Shown here in pieces: positions 37,667 to 46,552 of a stretch of 64,000 bases of DNA. Numbering within the stretch: the first letter of the stretch is position 1; each line of letters begins with the position of its first letter. The notes under the pieces are model-generated. The model saw only the letters and a list, made by a program, of their open reading frames with translations, had not been told where the DNA came from and did no database searches. The stretch comes from Actinobacillus sp. GY-402 (GTDB lineage Bacteria > Pseudomonadota > Gammaproteobacteria > Enterobacterales > Pasteurellaceae), in assembly GCF_014843355.1 (NCBI RefSeq), contig NZ_CP062137.1:620001-684000 (forward strand). Reading direction: 5' to 3'. Position numbers and translations under genes: made by a program.

Positions 37667-38629
37667 ATGATTCATTTACCAGCAGAAGTCGCCACCTCCG
37701 GCGGAATGTTTTTTCTCGGTATCGCGCAAGCCCTGATTTTATTATTGCTGGCGCCGCTTTTTTCCGGCATTTCCCGTTTTATCCGCGCCCGTATTCAGTC
37801 TCGCCGCGGCGCAGGAATTTTGCAGGATTATCGTGATATTGCGAAATTAATGACACGGCAAAATATTCTGCCCGATAATGCGGGGATGGTGTCAAAAGTG
37901 ATGCCTTATGTGTTGATTGGTTCCGTGTCGGTGGTCGCCATGAGTTTGCCGTTGTTCGTTTTGGCTTCTCCTTTTGGGGCGGGCGGCGATTTGATTACCG
38001 CGATTTATTTATTCGCGCTTTTCCGTTTCTTCTTTTCTATCGCCGGGTTGGATAGCAACAGTACCTTTTCCGGTTTGGGCGCCGGCCGTGAAGTAACGCT
38101 CGGGGTGTTGGCGGAACCGATCTTAATGTTAAGTTTGTTGGTGATCGCGCTGATTGCGGGCTCCACTAATTTCGGCGTAATATCCGCCGTATTGGGCACT
38201 CAAACCTGGAGTTATCCGGTGTCGACAGCCGTGGCGCTGATTGCCGCGGCGTTTGCCGTTTTTATTGAAATGGGCAAAATTCCCTTCGATTTGGCGGAAG
38301 CGGAGCAGGAATTGCAGGAAGGTCCGTTGACGGAATATTCGGGACCTGCGCTGGCTTTGATCAAAATCGGTTTAAGCCTGAAATCCATGGTAGTCGCCGC
38401 GATTGTGGCGGCGGTTCTGCTGCCGTTCGGCGCCGCTCGGGAATATTCCTTAAGTGCGGTCGTTTTTGGCGCAGTTTTTTTCTTCCTGAAATTACTGATT
38501 ATTTATATTTTGGCATGCGTGTTTGAAAATACATTGGCGCGTACCCGTTTCATGATGGCGGGGCATTTGACGGTCGTGGGCTTTGGTATTTCCATTCTGG
38601 CTTTTATGTTTTATGTAATTGGGATGTAG
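37667..38629 (+). CDS. hyfC: Hydrogenase-4 membrane subunit HyfC
   Basis: 320-residue NuoH/HycD-like membrane anchor with about eight helices. The conserved RRGAGILQDYRDI (about 43) and the acidic loop EMGKIPFDLAEAEQELQEG (about 201) make the quinone-side contact in related complexes. The reading frame is open further upstream, overlapping hyfB, but ATG 37667 has a perfect AAAGGAGG and is the start. Confidence 0.93.
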   Translation: MIHLPAEVATSGGMFFLGIAQALILLLLAPLFSGISRFIRARIQSRRGAGILQDYRDIAKLMTRQNILPDNAGMVSKVMPYVLIGSVSVVAMSLPLFVLASPFGAGGDLITAIYLFALFRFFFSIAGLDSNSTFSGLGAGREVTLGVLAEPILMLSLLVIALIAGSTNFGVISAVLGTQTWSYPVSTAVALIAAAFAVFIEMGKIPFDLAEAEQELQEGPLTEYSGPALALIKIGLSLKSMVVAAIVAAVLLPFGAAREYSLSAVVFGAVFFFLKLLIIYILACVFENTLARTRFMMAGHLTVVGFGISILAFMFYVIGM

Positions 38630-38638
38630 GAGGATGAA

Positions 38639-40102
38639 ATGGAAAATTTAGCCTTACTGACCATTATTCTTCCTTTTGTCGGCGCGGTTTGGGTCGGATT
38701 GGTGAAAAACGAATCGCTGTTTCCGAAGCTCGCCGTGGTTTTTGCCGCACTGGCTACCGTCGGCGCGTTATGCGTGGCGCAGCAATGGCATAGCGCCGCC
38801 GTTGCGGTTTTGCATTATCCGTTAATTCGTTTCGGTAATACGGAAATCTTCGGTGTCACCTTTGATGCGGTAAGCACTCTAATCGGCTTTGCCGTTGTGG
38901 GATTGGGGCTGTTAATCGTATTGTATTCGAACGGTTATTTAACGGTTAAAAATAAAGAGCATGCCCATGCGCCGTTGCCGCGTTTCTATGCGTTTTTACT
39001 GGTGTTTATCGGCGCTATGGCGGGAGTGGTGTATTCATCCACTTTGCTCGGACAATTATTGTTCTTTGAAATTACCGGAGCCTGTTCCTGGGCGCTGATC
39101 AGTTATTATCAAACGCCGAAAGCGCAATCGTCTGCGATGAAAGCGTTGATTATCACGCATATCGGCGCAATCGGTTTGTATCTTGCCGCCGCCTTTCTGT
39201 TCAGCAAAGCCGGCACTTTTGAAATTACGGCATTAGAACGGCTTGATCCGGCAAGTAAAACCGTCGTGCTGTTTGGTGTGTTATTCGCCGCCTGGGGAAA
39301 ATCCGCTCAGTTTCCGATGCAGATTTGGTTGCCGAATGCCATGGAAGCGCCGACACCGGTGAGCGCCTATCTGCATGCGGCATCTATGGTGAAAGTGGGC
39401 GTGTATATTTTTGCCCGTGCCGTTATGTCGGCAGGCGAAGTGCCTGAAATCGTGGGCGAAGTGGGATTGATAATGGCCATGCTGACATTAGTTTACGGCT
39501 TTTTGATGTATTTGCCGCAAACGGATTTAAAACGTTTATTGGCGTATTCCACCATTACTCAACTGGCTTATATTTTTATCGGCTTATCGCTTTTTGCATT
39601 GGGTTCCAAATTGGCGTTGGTCGCCGCCGTCGCTTATATTTTCAACCATGCGTTTGCGAAAAGTTTGTTCTTTTTGGTTGCCGGTAGCCTGGCTTATGCA
39701 ACCGGTACTCGTTCTATGCCGCGTTTGCAGGGTGTGATTCAAAAAATGCCGCTGGTGGGCGTCGGATTCGGGATCGCCGCGTTAGCTATCGCCGGCGTGC
39801 CGCCGTTTAACGGTTTCTTTAGTAAATTCCCGCTCTTTGCCGCCGGTTTTGAGTTAGGCAAAAGCCAGGGTTGGATTACGGCGATGATGATTATCGCTTT
39901 AATGGAAAGCGTGGCGACTTTTGTGTGGTTGCTGTACAAATTCGGTCAATGCGTGTTGGGCAAGCCGTCCGAAGATGTGGTTAACGCACAACCGTTAACC
40001 TTCTCGATGAATCTGGTATTGGTGATTTTAATGGTGATGTCCGTTTGCTCCGCTTTTATTGCCGCTTATTGGCTTGAAACTCCATGGTTAACCCAATTAT
40101 AA
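38639..40102 (+). CDS. hyfD: Hydrogenase-4 membrane subunit HyfD
   Basis: 487-residue NuoN/HyfD-type antiporter-like subunit with about 14 helices. The core MQIWLPNAMEAPTPVSAYLHA (38x bases into the second half) and LKRLLAYSTITQLAY carry the conserved lysines. HyfD is specific to the five-antiporter hydrogenase-4 complex and absent from hydrogenase-3, so this gene separates hyf from hyc. Spacing to hyfC is 9 bases, with RBS GGAGG. Confidence 0.92.
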   Translation: MENLALLTIILPFVGAVWVGLVKNESLFPKLAVVFAALATVGALCVAQQWHSAAVAVLHYPLIRFGNTEIFGVTFDAVSTLIGFAVVGLGLLIVLYSNGYLTVKNKEHAHAPLPRFYAFLLVFIGAMAGVVYSSTLLGQLLFFEITGACSWALISYYQTPKAQSSAMKALIITHIGAIGLYLAAAFLFSKAGTFEITALERLDPASKTVVLFGVLFAAWGKSAQFPMQIWLPNAMEAPTPVSAYLHAASMVKVGVYIFARAVMSAGEVPEIVGEVGLIMAMLTLVYGFLMYLPQTDLKRLLAYSTITQLAYIFIGLSLFALGSKLALVAAVAYIFNHAFAKSLFFLVAGSLAYATGTRSMPRLQGVIQKMPLVGVGFGIAALAIAGVPPFNGFFSKFPLFAAGFELGKSQGWITAMMIIALMESVATFVWLLYKFGQCVLGKPSEDVVNAQPLTFSMNLVLVILMVMSVCSAFIAAYWLETPWLTQL

Positions 40103-40112
40103 GGAGAGGATT

Positions 40113-40751
40113 ATGTTGATGATTAATACGTTAGCAGGTTTGTTGATCCTGACTTCTCTTGCCGTGATTGCGGCAAAAACTGCGAAAAAATCGTCCGCAC
40201 TTTATGCCGTGCAATCCTTGGTTTTAGTGGCTTTGTTTGTATTTTTGGCACAGGAATTAAACGCGCACGAATTGTATATGTGGTCGGTCTCCGCTTTCGT
40301 TACCAAAGTGCTTTTAGTGCCGGCCATTTTAATTTTCGCCGTCCGCAAATTAGATGAAAACACTGTTCCCGCTTCCATGAATGCGGCCTGGTTAATTCCT
40401 ATTGCCACCGCGATTGTGGTGGTTTGCTACATGGCGACAAATGCCGTTCAGCTGCCGTTGGCGGAACATTTAAAACCGGCGCTTTCCGTTTCTTTGAGCC
40501 ATTTTCTGTTGGGATTAACTTGCATTGTGACGCAGCGCAACATGATGAAACAGGTGTTCGGTTATTGTTTGATGGAAAACGGTTCCCATTTAACTTTGGC
40601 GTTATTGGCGAATAAAGCGCCGGAACTGGTGGAAATCGGTATTGCGACGGATGCGATTTTTGCCGTGATGATTATGGTGATTTTGGTGAATAAAATTTAC
40701 CGCACTTTGCATACTTTGGATGCAAAACAGTTAACGGAATTACGGGGGTAA
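40113..40751 (+). CDS. hyfE: Hydrogenase-4 membrane subunit HyfE
   Basis: 212-residue membrane protein with about six helices, similar in part to NuoK (LLGLTCIVTQRNMMKQVFGYCLMENG near residue 130). It is specific to hydrogenase-4 loci. Starts ATG 40113 and ATG 40119 are both possible; AGGAGAGG is best spaced for the first. The stop lies 3 bases before hyfF. Confidence 0.91.
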   Translation: MLMINTLAGLLILTSLAVIAAKTAKKSSALYAVQSLVLVALFVFLAQELNAHELYMWSVSAFVTKVLLVPAILIFAVRKLDENTVPASMNAAWLIPIATAIVVVCYMATNAVQLPLAEHLKPALSVSLSHFLLGLTCIVTQRNMMKQVFGYCLMENGSHLTLALLANKAPELVEIGIATDAIFAVMIMVILVNKIYRTLHTLDAKQLTELRG

Positions 40752-40754
40752 GGT

Positions 40755-42284
40755 ATGGAATGGATTAATGCCTTATTAGCGGTTCCCTTTATAGTGGGCG
40801 TGGCGTTCTTTTTTCTTACTCATATGAAAACGGCTTCATTTTCGACCGCACTTCATGTGACGGGATTAGGCTTGATGTTAATTTGTTCCCTGCATGTGGT
40901 GGCGGCCGTATTGGAAAGCGGGCGGATTGAAACATGGAATCATTGGATTTATGTGGACAGCTTATCCGCCGTGTTTGTGGGATTAATCGGTATCGTCGGC
41001 ACCTTGGCGGGCGTTTATTCCATCGGTTATATGAATACGGAACTGAAAGAAGGGCATATCGATTATCGCAGCTATGTTTATTATCACGCTTTTTTGCATC
41101 TGTTTTTCGGTTCAATGCTGGTTGCGGTAACAACTAATAATGTGATTTTAATGTGGGTTGCTATTGAGTTAACCACGCTGACTTCCGCATTTTTGGTCGG
41201 CATTTACGGACACCGAACTTCACTGGAAGCGGCGTGGAAGTACATTATTATTTGTTCCGTCGGTGTGGCGTTCGGTTTGTACGGCACGATTTTAACCTTT
41301 TCAAATGCCAACGCGGTATTGCACGATTCCTCACAGGCGATTTTCTGGTCGGTGATTAACGGGCAGGCGGCAAATCTGAATCCGCACTTAATGTATCTGG
41401 CTTTTGCCTTTATTGTGGTGGGTTTCGGTACCAAGTGCGGTCTGTTTCCGATGCATACCTGGCTGCCTGACGCGCATAGTGAGGCTCCGAGTCCGGCAAG
41501 TGCGGTGTTGTCTGCGGTATTATTGAATTGCGCCATGCTGATTGTGTTGCGCTATTTCATTTTAACCGCGAAAGCCGTGGGATTTGACTATCCGCAAGCT
41601 TTGTTGTTGGTATTCGGTTTGCTTTCGACCGGTGTATCTTCGTTCTTTATCATTATGCAACATGATATTAAACGTAAACTGGCGTACCACAGTATCGAAA
41701 ATATGGGGTTAATCAGCTTCGCTTTCGGATTGGGCGGTCCTATCGGCATGTTTGCCGGTTTGTTGCACACCATTACGCATAGTTTGGCGAAAGCGCTGTT
41801 GTTTTGTGCTTCCGGTAATATTTTATTGAAATATCGTTCCCGCGATATTTATTACGTCAGCGGAATGTGGAAAGTGATGCCCTGGACGGCGGTTTTATTT
41901 GCCGGCGGTGCTTTAGCATTAGGCGGCGTTCCGCCCTTCGGGATGTTTGTGAGTGAATTTGCCATTGTGGTGGCGGGCATTACGGCGGGGAAAACCTGGT
42001 GGGTGATTTTCTGTCTGATTTTCTTAACCATTGCATTATCCGGCTTGACAATAATGCTGCTGAAAACCGTATTGGGTAAACCGACGGAAGGTGTCGAAGT
42101 CGGTGAAGGCAGTCGATTATCCGTCGCCGTCATAGCGGTTTATCTGTTGTTATTGTTCGCTATCGGTATTTATATTGCGGATCCGCTTTCTCAGCTTTTA
42201 CAAAATTCGGTAGGCATCATTCTTGGTCAGGATAATGTTTCTTTCGGTGATATGTTGTTATTGCCTTGGCAAACGTTGCAATAA
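40755..42284 (+). CDS. hyfF: Hydrogenase-4 membrane subunit HyfF
   Basis: 509-residue NuoN/NuoL-type subunit with about 14 helices. MHTWLPDAHSEAPSPASAVL near residue 232 and IKRKLAYHSIENMGL near residue 305 are the antiporter signatures. Together with HyfB and HyfD it gives three proton-channel-like subunits, the basis for the idea that Hyf pumps protons. It follows hyfE by 3 bases. Confidence 0.92.
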   Translation: MEWINALLAVPFIVGVAFFFLTHMKTASFSTALHVTGLGLMLICSLHVVAAVLESGRIETWNHWIYVDSLSAVFVGLIGIVGTLAGVYSIGYMNTELKEGHIDYRSYVYYHAFLHLFFGSMLVAVTTNNVILMWVAIELTTLTSAFLVGIYGHRTSLEAAWKYIIICSVGVAFGLYGTILTFSNANAVLHDSSQAIFWSVINGQAANLNPHLMYLAFAFIVVGFGTKCGLFPMHTWLPDAHSEAPSPASAVLSAVLLNCAMLIVLRYFILTAKAVGFDYPQALLLVFGLLSTGVSSFFIIMQHDIKRKLAYHSIENMGLISFAFGLGGPIGMFAGLLHTITHSLAKALLFCASGNILLKYRSRDIYYVSGMWKVMPWTAVLFAGGALALGGVPPFGMFVSEFAIVVAGITAGKTWWVIFCLIFLTIALSGLTIMLLKTVLGKPTEGVEVGEGSRLSVAVIAVYLLLLFAIGIYIADPLSQLLQNSVGIILGQDNVSFGDMLLLPWQTLQ

Positions 42285-42327
42285 TAAAAATGAGCGGTAG
42301 AAAGGCAATAGTTTGACAGGAGGAAAA

Positions 42328-44058
42328 ATGGAATTAACAAAAAATACCTCAGTGAATTTATCTCGGGCGTTAGGTAAAAATTATCTTGAAGCCGTGAAAC
42401 AGAAATTCCCCGATACTATTCTGGATGAAGAATGGTCAACGGAAAATCAGGTGACGATTACCATTAAAACCAATATGTTGCCTGATGTGGTGGAATATCT
42501 TTATTACCAACACGAAGGCTGGCTGCCGGTGGCGTTCGGTAATGACGAGCGTAGTATCAACGGGCATTATGCCGTCTATTACGTGCTTTCTATGGAAGGT
42601 GCGGTGAAATCTTTTGTCATCGTAAAAGCCTTGGTCGAACCTGCCGACATGGAATTTCCGTCGGTAACGCCGAAAGTTAAAGCGGCCGTGTGGGCGGAAC
42701 GGGAAATGTTCGATATGTACGGTTTAAAGGCCGTTGGTTTACCGGATCAGCGTCGTTTAGTTTTGCCTGATGACTGGCCGGAAGATTTATATCCGTTACG
42801 CAAAGACGCCATGGATTATCGCCTGCGCCCGGATCCGACAGGTGCGACGGAAACCTATGAGTTTATTAATGAAAAAGGGGAAGCGCGCATTGTGCCTATC
42901 GGTCCGTTGCATATTACTTCCGACGAACCGGGGCATTTCCGTTTGTTTGTGGACGGCGAAGACATTATTGACGCGGATTATCGTCTGTTTTATGTGCACC
43001 GCGGTATGGAAAAATTGGCTGAAACCCGTATGGATTACGATCAGGTAACATTCTTAGCGGATCGGGTATGCGGGATTTGCGGTTTCACTCATAGTGTGGC
43101 TTATGCCAATTCTGTGGAAAACGCTCTTGGCATTCAGATCCCAAAACGCGCCGAGTGGATTCGCGCCGTTTTGCTGGAAGTGGAACGTTTGCACAGCCAT
43201 TTGTTAAATCTCGGCTTATCCAGCCACTTTACCGGTTTTGATACGGGTTTTATGCAGTTTTTCCGGGTGCGTGAAAAATCCATGACATTAGCGGAAGTGT
43301 TAACCGGCGCCCGCAAAACTTACGGTATCAATCTTATCGGCGGCGTGCGACGGGATATGCTGAAACATCAGCGGGAACAATGCCGCAAATTAATCGGCGA
43401 AATGCGTGAAGAAGTCAAAAATCTGACGGATATTTTATTGAATACGCCGAATATGAAACAACGTACTCAAGGTATCGGCGTGCTGGATCCTCAGATCGCG
43501 CGGGATTTCAGTCCTGTCGGTCCGATGGTGCGGGCAAGCGGATATGCTCGTGACGTGCGTAAAGTACATCCTTTCTCCGGCTACGGCGACATTCCGTTTA
43601 ACCTGCATACGGAAACCGACGGCGACGTCCTGTCTCGAGTGAAAGTGCGGATTAACGAAGTCTTTGAATCCATGAATATCATTGATTATATGGTGGATAA
43701 TTTACCGGGAGGCGATTTGTTGACGGAAGGATTTAACTACACGCCGGGCCGTTTTGCTTTAGGCATTACCGAAGCACCGCGCGGTGAGGATATTCACTGG
43801 TCTATGTTGGGAAATAACCAAAAACTGTTCCGCTGGCGTTGCCGGGCGGCGACTTATGCCAACTGGCCGACTTTACGTTATATGCTGCGCGGCAATACGG
43901 TTTCCGACGCGCCGTTGATTATCGGCAGCCTCGATCCTTGTTATTCCTGCACCGATCGCGTCACGGTCGTGGATGTACGCAAACGTAAAGCGAAAACCGT
44001 CGCTTACAAAGAGATCGAACGTTACGGCGTAGAACGTAAAAATTCGCCGTTAAAATAG
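42328..44058 (+). CDS. hyfG: Hydrogenase-4 large (NiFe) subunit HyfG
   Basis: 576-residue fusion of an N-terminal NuoC-like domain (about 1-165) and a NuoD-like NiFe large subunit. Nickel ligands are in RVCGICGFTH (Cys near 246 and 249) and DPCYSCTDR (near 536-544). The tail beyond that Arg would be removed by a maturation protease when nickel is in place. The frame also opens at a TTG (42313), but the ATG at 42328 directly follows AGGAGGAAAA and is chosen. Confidence 0.94.
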   Translation: MELTKNTSVNLSRALGKNYLEAVKQKFPDTILDEEWSTENQVTITIKTNMLPDVVEYLYYQHEGWLPVAFGNDERSINGHYAVYYVLSMEGAVKSFVIVKALVEPADMEFPSVTPKVKAAVWAEREMFDMYGLKAVGLPDQRRLVLPDDWPEDLYPLRKDAMDYRLRPDPTGATETYEFINEKGEARIVPIGPLHITSDEPGHFRLFVDGEDIIDADYRLFYVHRGMEKLAETRMDYDQVTFLADRVCGICGFTHSVAYANSVENALGIQIPKRAEWIRAVLLEVERLHSHLLNLGLSSHFTGFDTGFMQFFRVREKSMTLAEVLTGARKTYGINLIGGVRRDMLKHQREQCRKLIGEMREEVKNLTDILLNTPNMKQRTQGIGVLDPQIARDFSPVGPMVRASGYARDVRKVHPFSGYGDIPFNLHTETDGDVLSRVKVRINEVFESMNIIDYMVDNLPGGDLLTEGFNYTPGRFALGITEAPRGEDIHWSMLGNNQKLFRWRCRAATYANWPTLRYMLRGNTVSDAPLIIGSLDPCYSCTDRVTVVDVRKRKAKTVAYKEIERYGVERKNSPLK

Positions 44059-44070
44059 GGAGCGTGGATT

Positions 44071-44742
44071 ATGTTTAAATTATTGAAAACCGTGTTTAAA
44101 GCGGGCGATTCCACAACCAAATATCCGTTCAAACCCTACGAAGTGGATCCCGATTTTCGCGGCAAACCGGAACTGAATTCCGATCAATGTATCGTGTGCG
44201 GCGCCTGCACCATTGCCTGTCCGGCGAATGCGTTAACTTTGCGCACTGATCCGGAAAAAGGCGAACGCATCTGGTCGCTGTTTCTGGGACGCTGCATTTT
44301 CTGCGGGCGTTGCGAAGAAGTTTGTCCGACCAAGGCGATTCGGTTATCGCAGGATTTTGAATTATCGGTAAAAAACAAACAGGATTTGTTTCAGGAAACC
44401 GGTTTTGCCACCGCCGCTTGCCAACAGTGTCATCGTCCGTTCACTTCTTATAAGGAACTGAATTATGCCATTGAACTGCTGAAACAGCAGGCGGACGATC
44501 CGTCGAAACTGAAGGACAAATTGCAGATATTGCACACTTGCCCGGATTGCAAGCGACAAAACAGTTTAACCAAAACGGCCGATATGGAAGCGCACATGAA
44601 TCTGCCGTTATTGGCTTATCAGGACAAAAAAACAACGTTAAATTTGACCGCACTTCAACCCGCAGAGCCGTCGTCCATGAAAAGTGCGGTGAAAAATTCG
44701 AATGTTTTTTCCGATTCTTCGGTAAATTCGATTGTCCGGTGA
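44071..44742 (+). CDS. hyfH: Hydrogenase-4 ferredoxin subunit HyfH
   Basis: NuoI-like subunit with two [4Fe-4S] motifs, [12 protein letters not shown] (about 39) and [12 protein letters not shown] (about 76), then a zinc-ribbon-like pair CQQCHRPF and CPDCKRQ. At 223 residues it is longer than the about 180 of E. coli HyfH. The extra C-terminal region from about residue 190 is encoded by two opposed uptake sequences (44647 and 44681), giving a Ser/Ala/Asn-rich tail with no recognisable fold. The stop lies 14 bases before hyfI. Confidence 0.92.
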   Translation: MFKLLKTVFKAGDSTTKYPFKPYEVDPDFRGKPELNSDQCIVCGACTIACPANALTLRTDPEKGERIWSLFLGRCIFCGRCEEVCPTKAIRLSQDFELSVKNKQDLFQETGFATAACQQCHRPFTSYKELNYAIELLKQQADDPSKLKDKLQILHTCPDCKRQNSLTKTADMEAHMNLPLLAYQDKKTTLNLTALQPAEPSSMKSAVKNSNVFSDSSVNSIVR

Positions 44743-44756
44743 AACAGGAGAGCAGT

Positions 44757-45533
44757 ATGAACACACAAATTCCGATGCCGGTAAACGGTATTTCCACGCC
44801 TTTCGCCGTGGATGAAAATATCGCGCAAATGAAACAAACCCTGTTGAAAAATATTCAGCGTTCGGCCTATGTTTACCGCGTGGACTGCGGCGGTTGCAAC
44901 GGATGTGAAATCGAGATTTTCAGTACCATTACACCGGTGTTTGATGCGGAACGGTTTGGCATCAAAGTGGTGGCGTCGCCTCGTCATGCGGATATTTTAT
45001 TGTTCACCGGCGCGGTGACGCGGGCAATGCGTACGCCGGCAATGCGCGCTTATCAGGCGTCGCCGGATCCGAAAATCTGTATTTCTTACGGAGCCTGCGG
45101 TTGCGGCGGCGGGATCTTCCATGATCTGTATTGCACCTGGGGCGGCACGGATCAAATCGTTCCCGTGGATGTGTACATTCCGGGCTGTCCGCCGACACCG
45201 GCGGCGACCATTTATGGTTTCGCCATGGCGTTAGGTTTGCTGGAACAAAAACTGAAAGGCAAACAGGAAATTGCCGATCCCCATGCCGAGGCAAAAGTTC
45301 GTTTTCCGACCATTCCTTACGATTTACGGGTAACGCTGGAACGTGAAGCGCGGCGTCTGGCGGGCTATCGTCAGGGCGGCGATATAGCGGATAAATTTAT
45401 GGCGATGATGAGCGAACAGGATCCGGAGCCTTTCGGCGTGCGCATCGGAAAATTTCTGGAACGGGAAGCGGATCCGCGCCTGAGCGAAATCATCAGCCGT
45501 TTGCATGCGATCAGTCTGCCTTTTTCCGGTTAA
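44757..45533 (+). CDS. hyfI: Hydrogenase-4 small subunit HyfI
   Basis: NuoB-like small subunit carrying the proximal iron-sulfur cluster (258 residues). Ligand motifs are [12 protein letters not shown] (about 43), [14 protein letters not shown] (about 111) and IPGCPPTP (about 142). The frame is open further upstream inside hyfH, but ATG 44757 with CAGGAGAG and the homologous N-terminus fix the start. Last gene of the operon: hyfJ, hyfR, focB and a hydrogenase protease do not follow, unlike E. coli. Confidence 0.93.
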   Translation: MNTQIPMPVNGISTPFAVDENIAQMKQTLLKNIQRSAYVYRVDCGGCNGCEIEIFSTITPVFDAERFGIKVVASPRHADILLFTGAVTRAMRTPAMRAYQASPDPKICISYGACGCGGGIFHDLYCTWGGTDQIVPVDVYIPGCPPTPAATIYGFAMALGLLEQKLKGKQEIADPHAEAKVRFPTIPYDLRVTLEREARRLAGYRQGGDIADKFMAMMSEQDPEPFGVRIGKFLEREADPRLSEIISRLHAISLPFSG

Positions 45534-45627
45534 GCGATAATCTTGCCGAGCGTATTGTTTACAGTGCTCCGTTCAAAAGCTATGATGAATAAAACGGGCG
45601 TTTTAATTCAAAAATAAGGAGAGCAAT

Positions 45628-46374
45628 ATGGCAAATTTAGTGAATAAAACGGCATTGGTGACAGGCGGCGGCACGGGCATCGGACGGGCAATCGCCAAAC
45701 GCATGGCGAAAGACGGCGCCAATGTGGTGATTATCGGGCGAAATGAAGAAACGCTGGAAGAAAGTGCGGAACAACACGAAAATATCACTTATATCGTCGC
45801 CGATGTGCTGAAATCCGAGGATATAGCCCGCGTTCTGACGGAAATTCAGGAGGAATTCGGTAAGCTTGATATTGTGGTGAACAACGCGGGTATTGCGCCG
45901 ATGATACCTATCGAAAAAATAAACTTAGCGGATTTTGACCGCACTTTTGCCTTAAATGTCCGTGCGGTGATTGATGTGACGGCGCAGGTAATTCCTTATT
46001 TAAAAGCCAGCAAAGGCAATATCGTCAATATTACCTCGGGATTGGTGCATAATCCGATGCCGGGAAACGGTATTTATACCGCAAGCAAAGCGGCCGTGCT
46101 AAGTTTAACCCGTACTTGGGCGAAAGAACTGGCGCCTTACGGTATTCGGGTGAACAGCGTATCGGCGGGCGTAACCAGCACGTTGATACATAATGGATTA
46201 GGATTCGACGAAGAACAAAAGGAAGCGTACCGACAGGCGGTAAGCAAAGCCGTGCCATTAGGGCGTTTTGCCGAGCCGGATGAAATTTCGCCGGTTGTGG
46301 CGTTTTTGGCGTCCGAACACGCTCGTTACGTAACCGGAGCGGATTATCGCGTTGACGGCGGATTCGGTATTTAA
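45628..46374 (+). CDS. Short-chain dehydrogenase/reductase
   Basis: 248-residue classical SDR. The nucleotide-binding TGGGTGIGRA (about 14-23), NNAGIAP (about 90), catalytic Ser in ITSGLVH and YTASK (Tyr/Lys near 153/157), then VDGGFGI at the C-terminus are all present. It resembles FabG-like 3-oxoacyl reductases and glucose dehydrogenases, but substrate cannot be set. It stands alone, with RBS AAGGAGAG and its own terminator. Confidence 0.9.
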   Translation: MANLVNKTALVTGGGTGIGRAIAKRMAKDGANVVIIGRNEETLEESAEQHENITYIVADVLKSEDIARVLTEIQEEFGKLDIVVNNAGIAPMIPIEKINLADFDRTFALNVRAVIDVTAQVIPYLKASKGNIVNITSGLVHNPMPGNGIYTASKAAVLSLTRTWAKELAPYGIRVNSVSAGVTSTLIHNGLGFDEEQKEAYRQAVSKAVPLGRFAEPDEISPVVAFLASEHARYVTGADYRVDGGFGI

Positions 46375-46394
46375 TCCGATCTTTTTAAGACTAA

Positions 46395-46425
46395 ACCGCT
46401 TACAGGCAAGACTGAAGCGGTTTTG
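46395..46425 (+). terminator. Terminator after the SDR gene
   Basis: AAACCGCTT and AAGCGGTTT form a 9-base-pair stem around a loop of about 13 bases, followed by TGTTT. Confidence 0.7.
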
Positions 46426-46428
46426 TTT

Positions 46429-46489
46429 ATGAAATCGTTTCATTATGAAAATGATTAAAAAGAATTCGGCACATCATTGAAAATATTCA
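46429..46489 (+). promoter_or_regulatory. Candidate MetR boxes upstream of metY
   Basis: ATGAAA-TCG-TTTCAT (46429-46443) contains TGAA-N5-TTCA, the spacing of the MetR consensus. A second, TGAA-N4-TTCA, lies at 46478-46489, about 65 bases before the metY start. Assignment is by pattern and gene content. Confidence 0.5.
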
Positions 46490-46552
46490 TAAGATGATAG
46501 ATGATAACGACGATATTTAGTCGGAAATTTAGTTCAATCAGAAGGACTTTTT

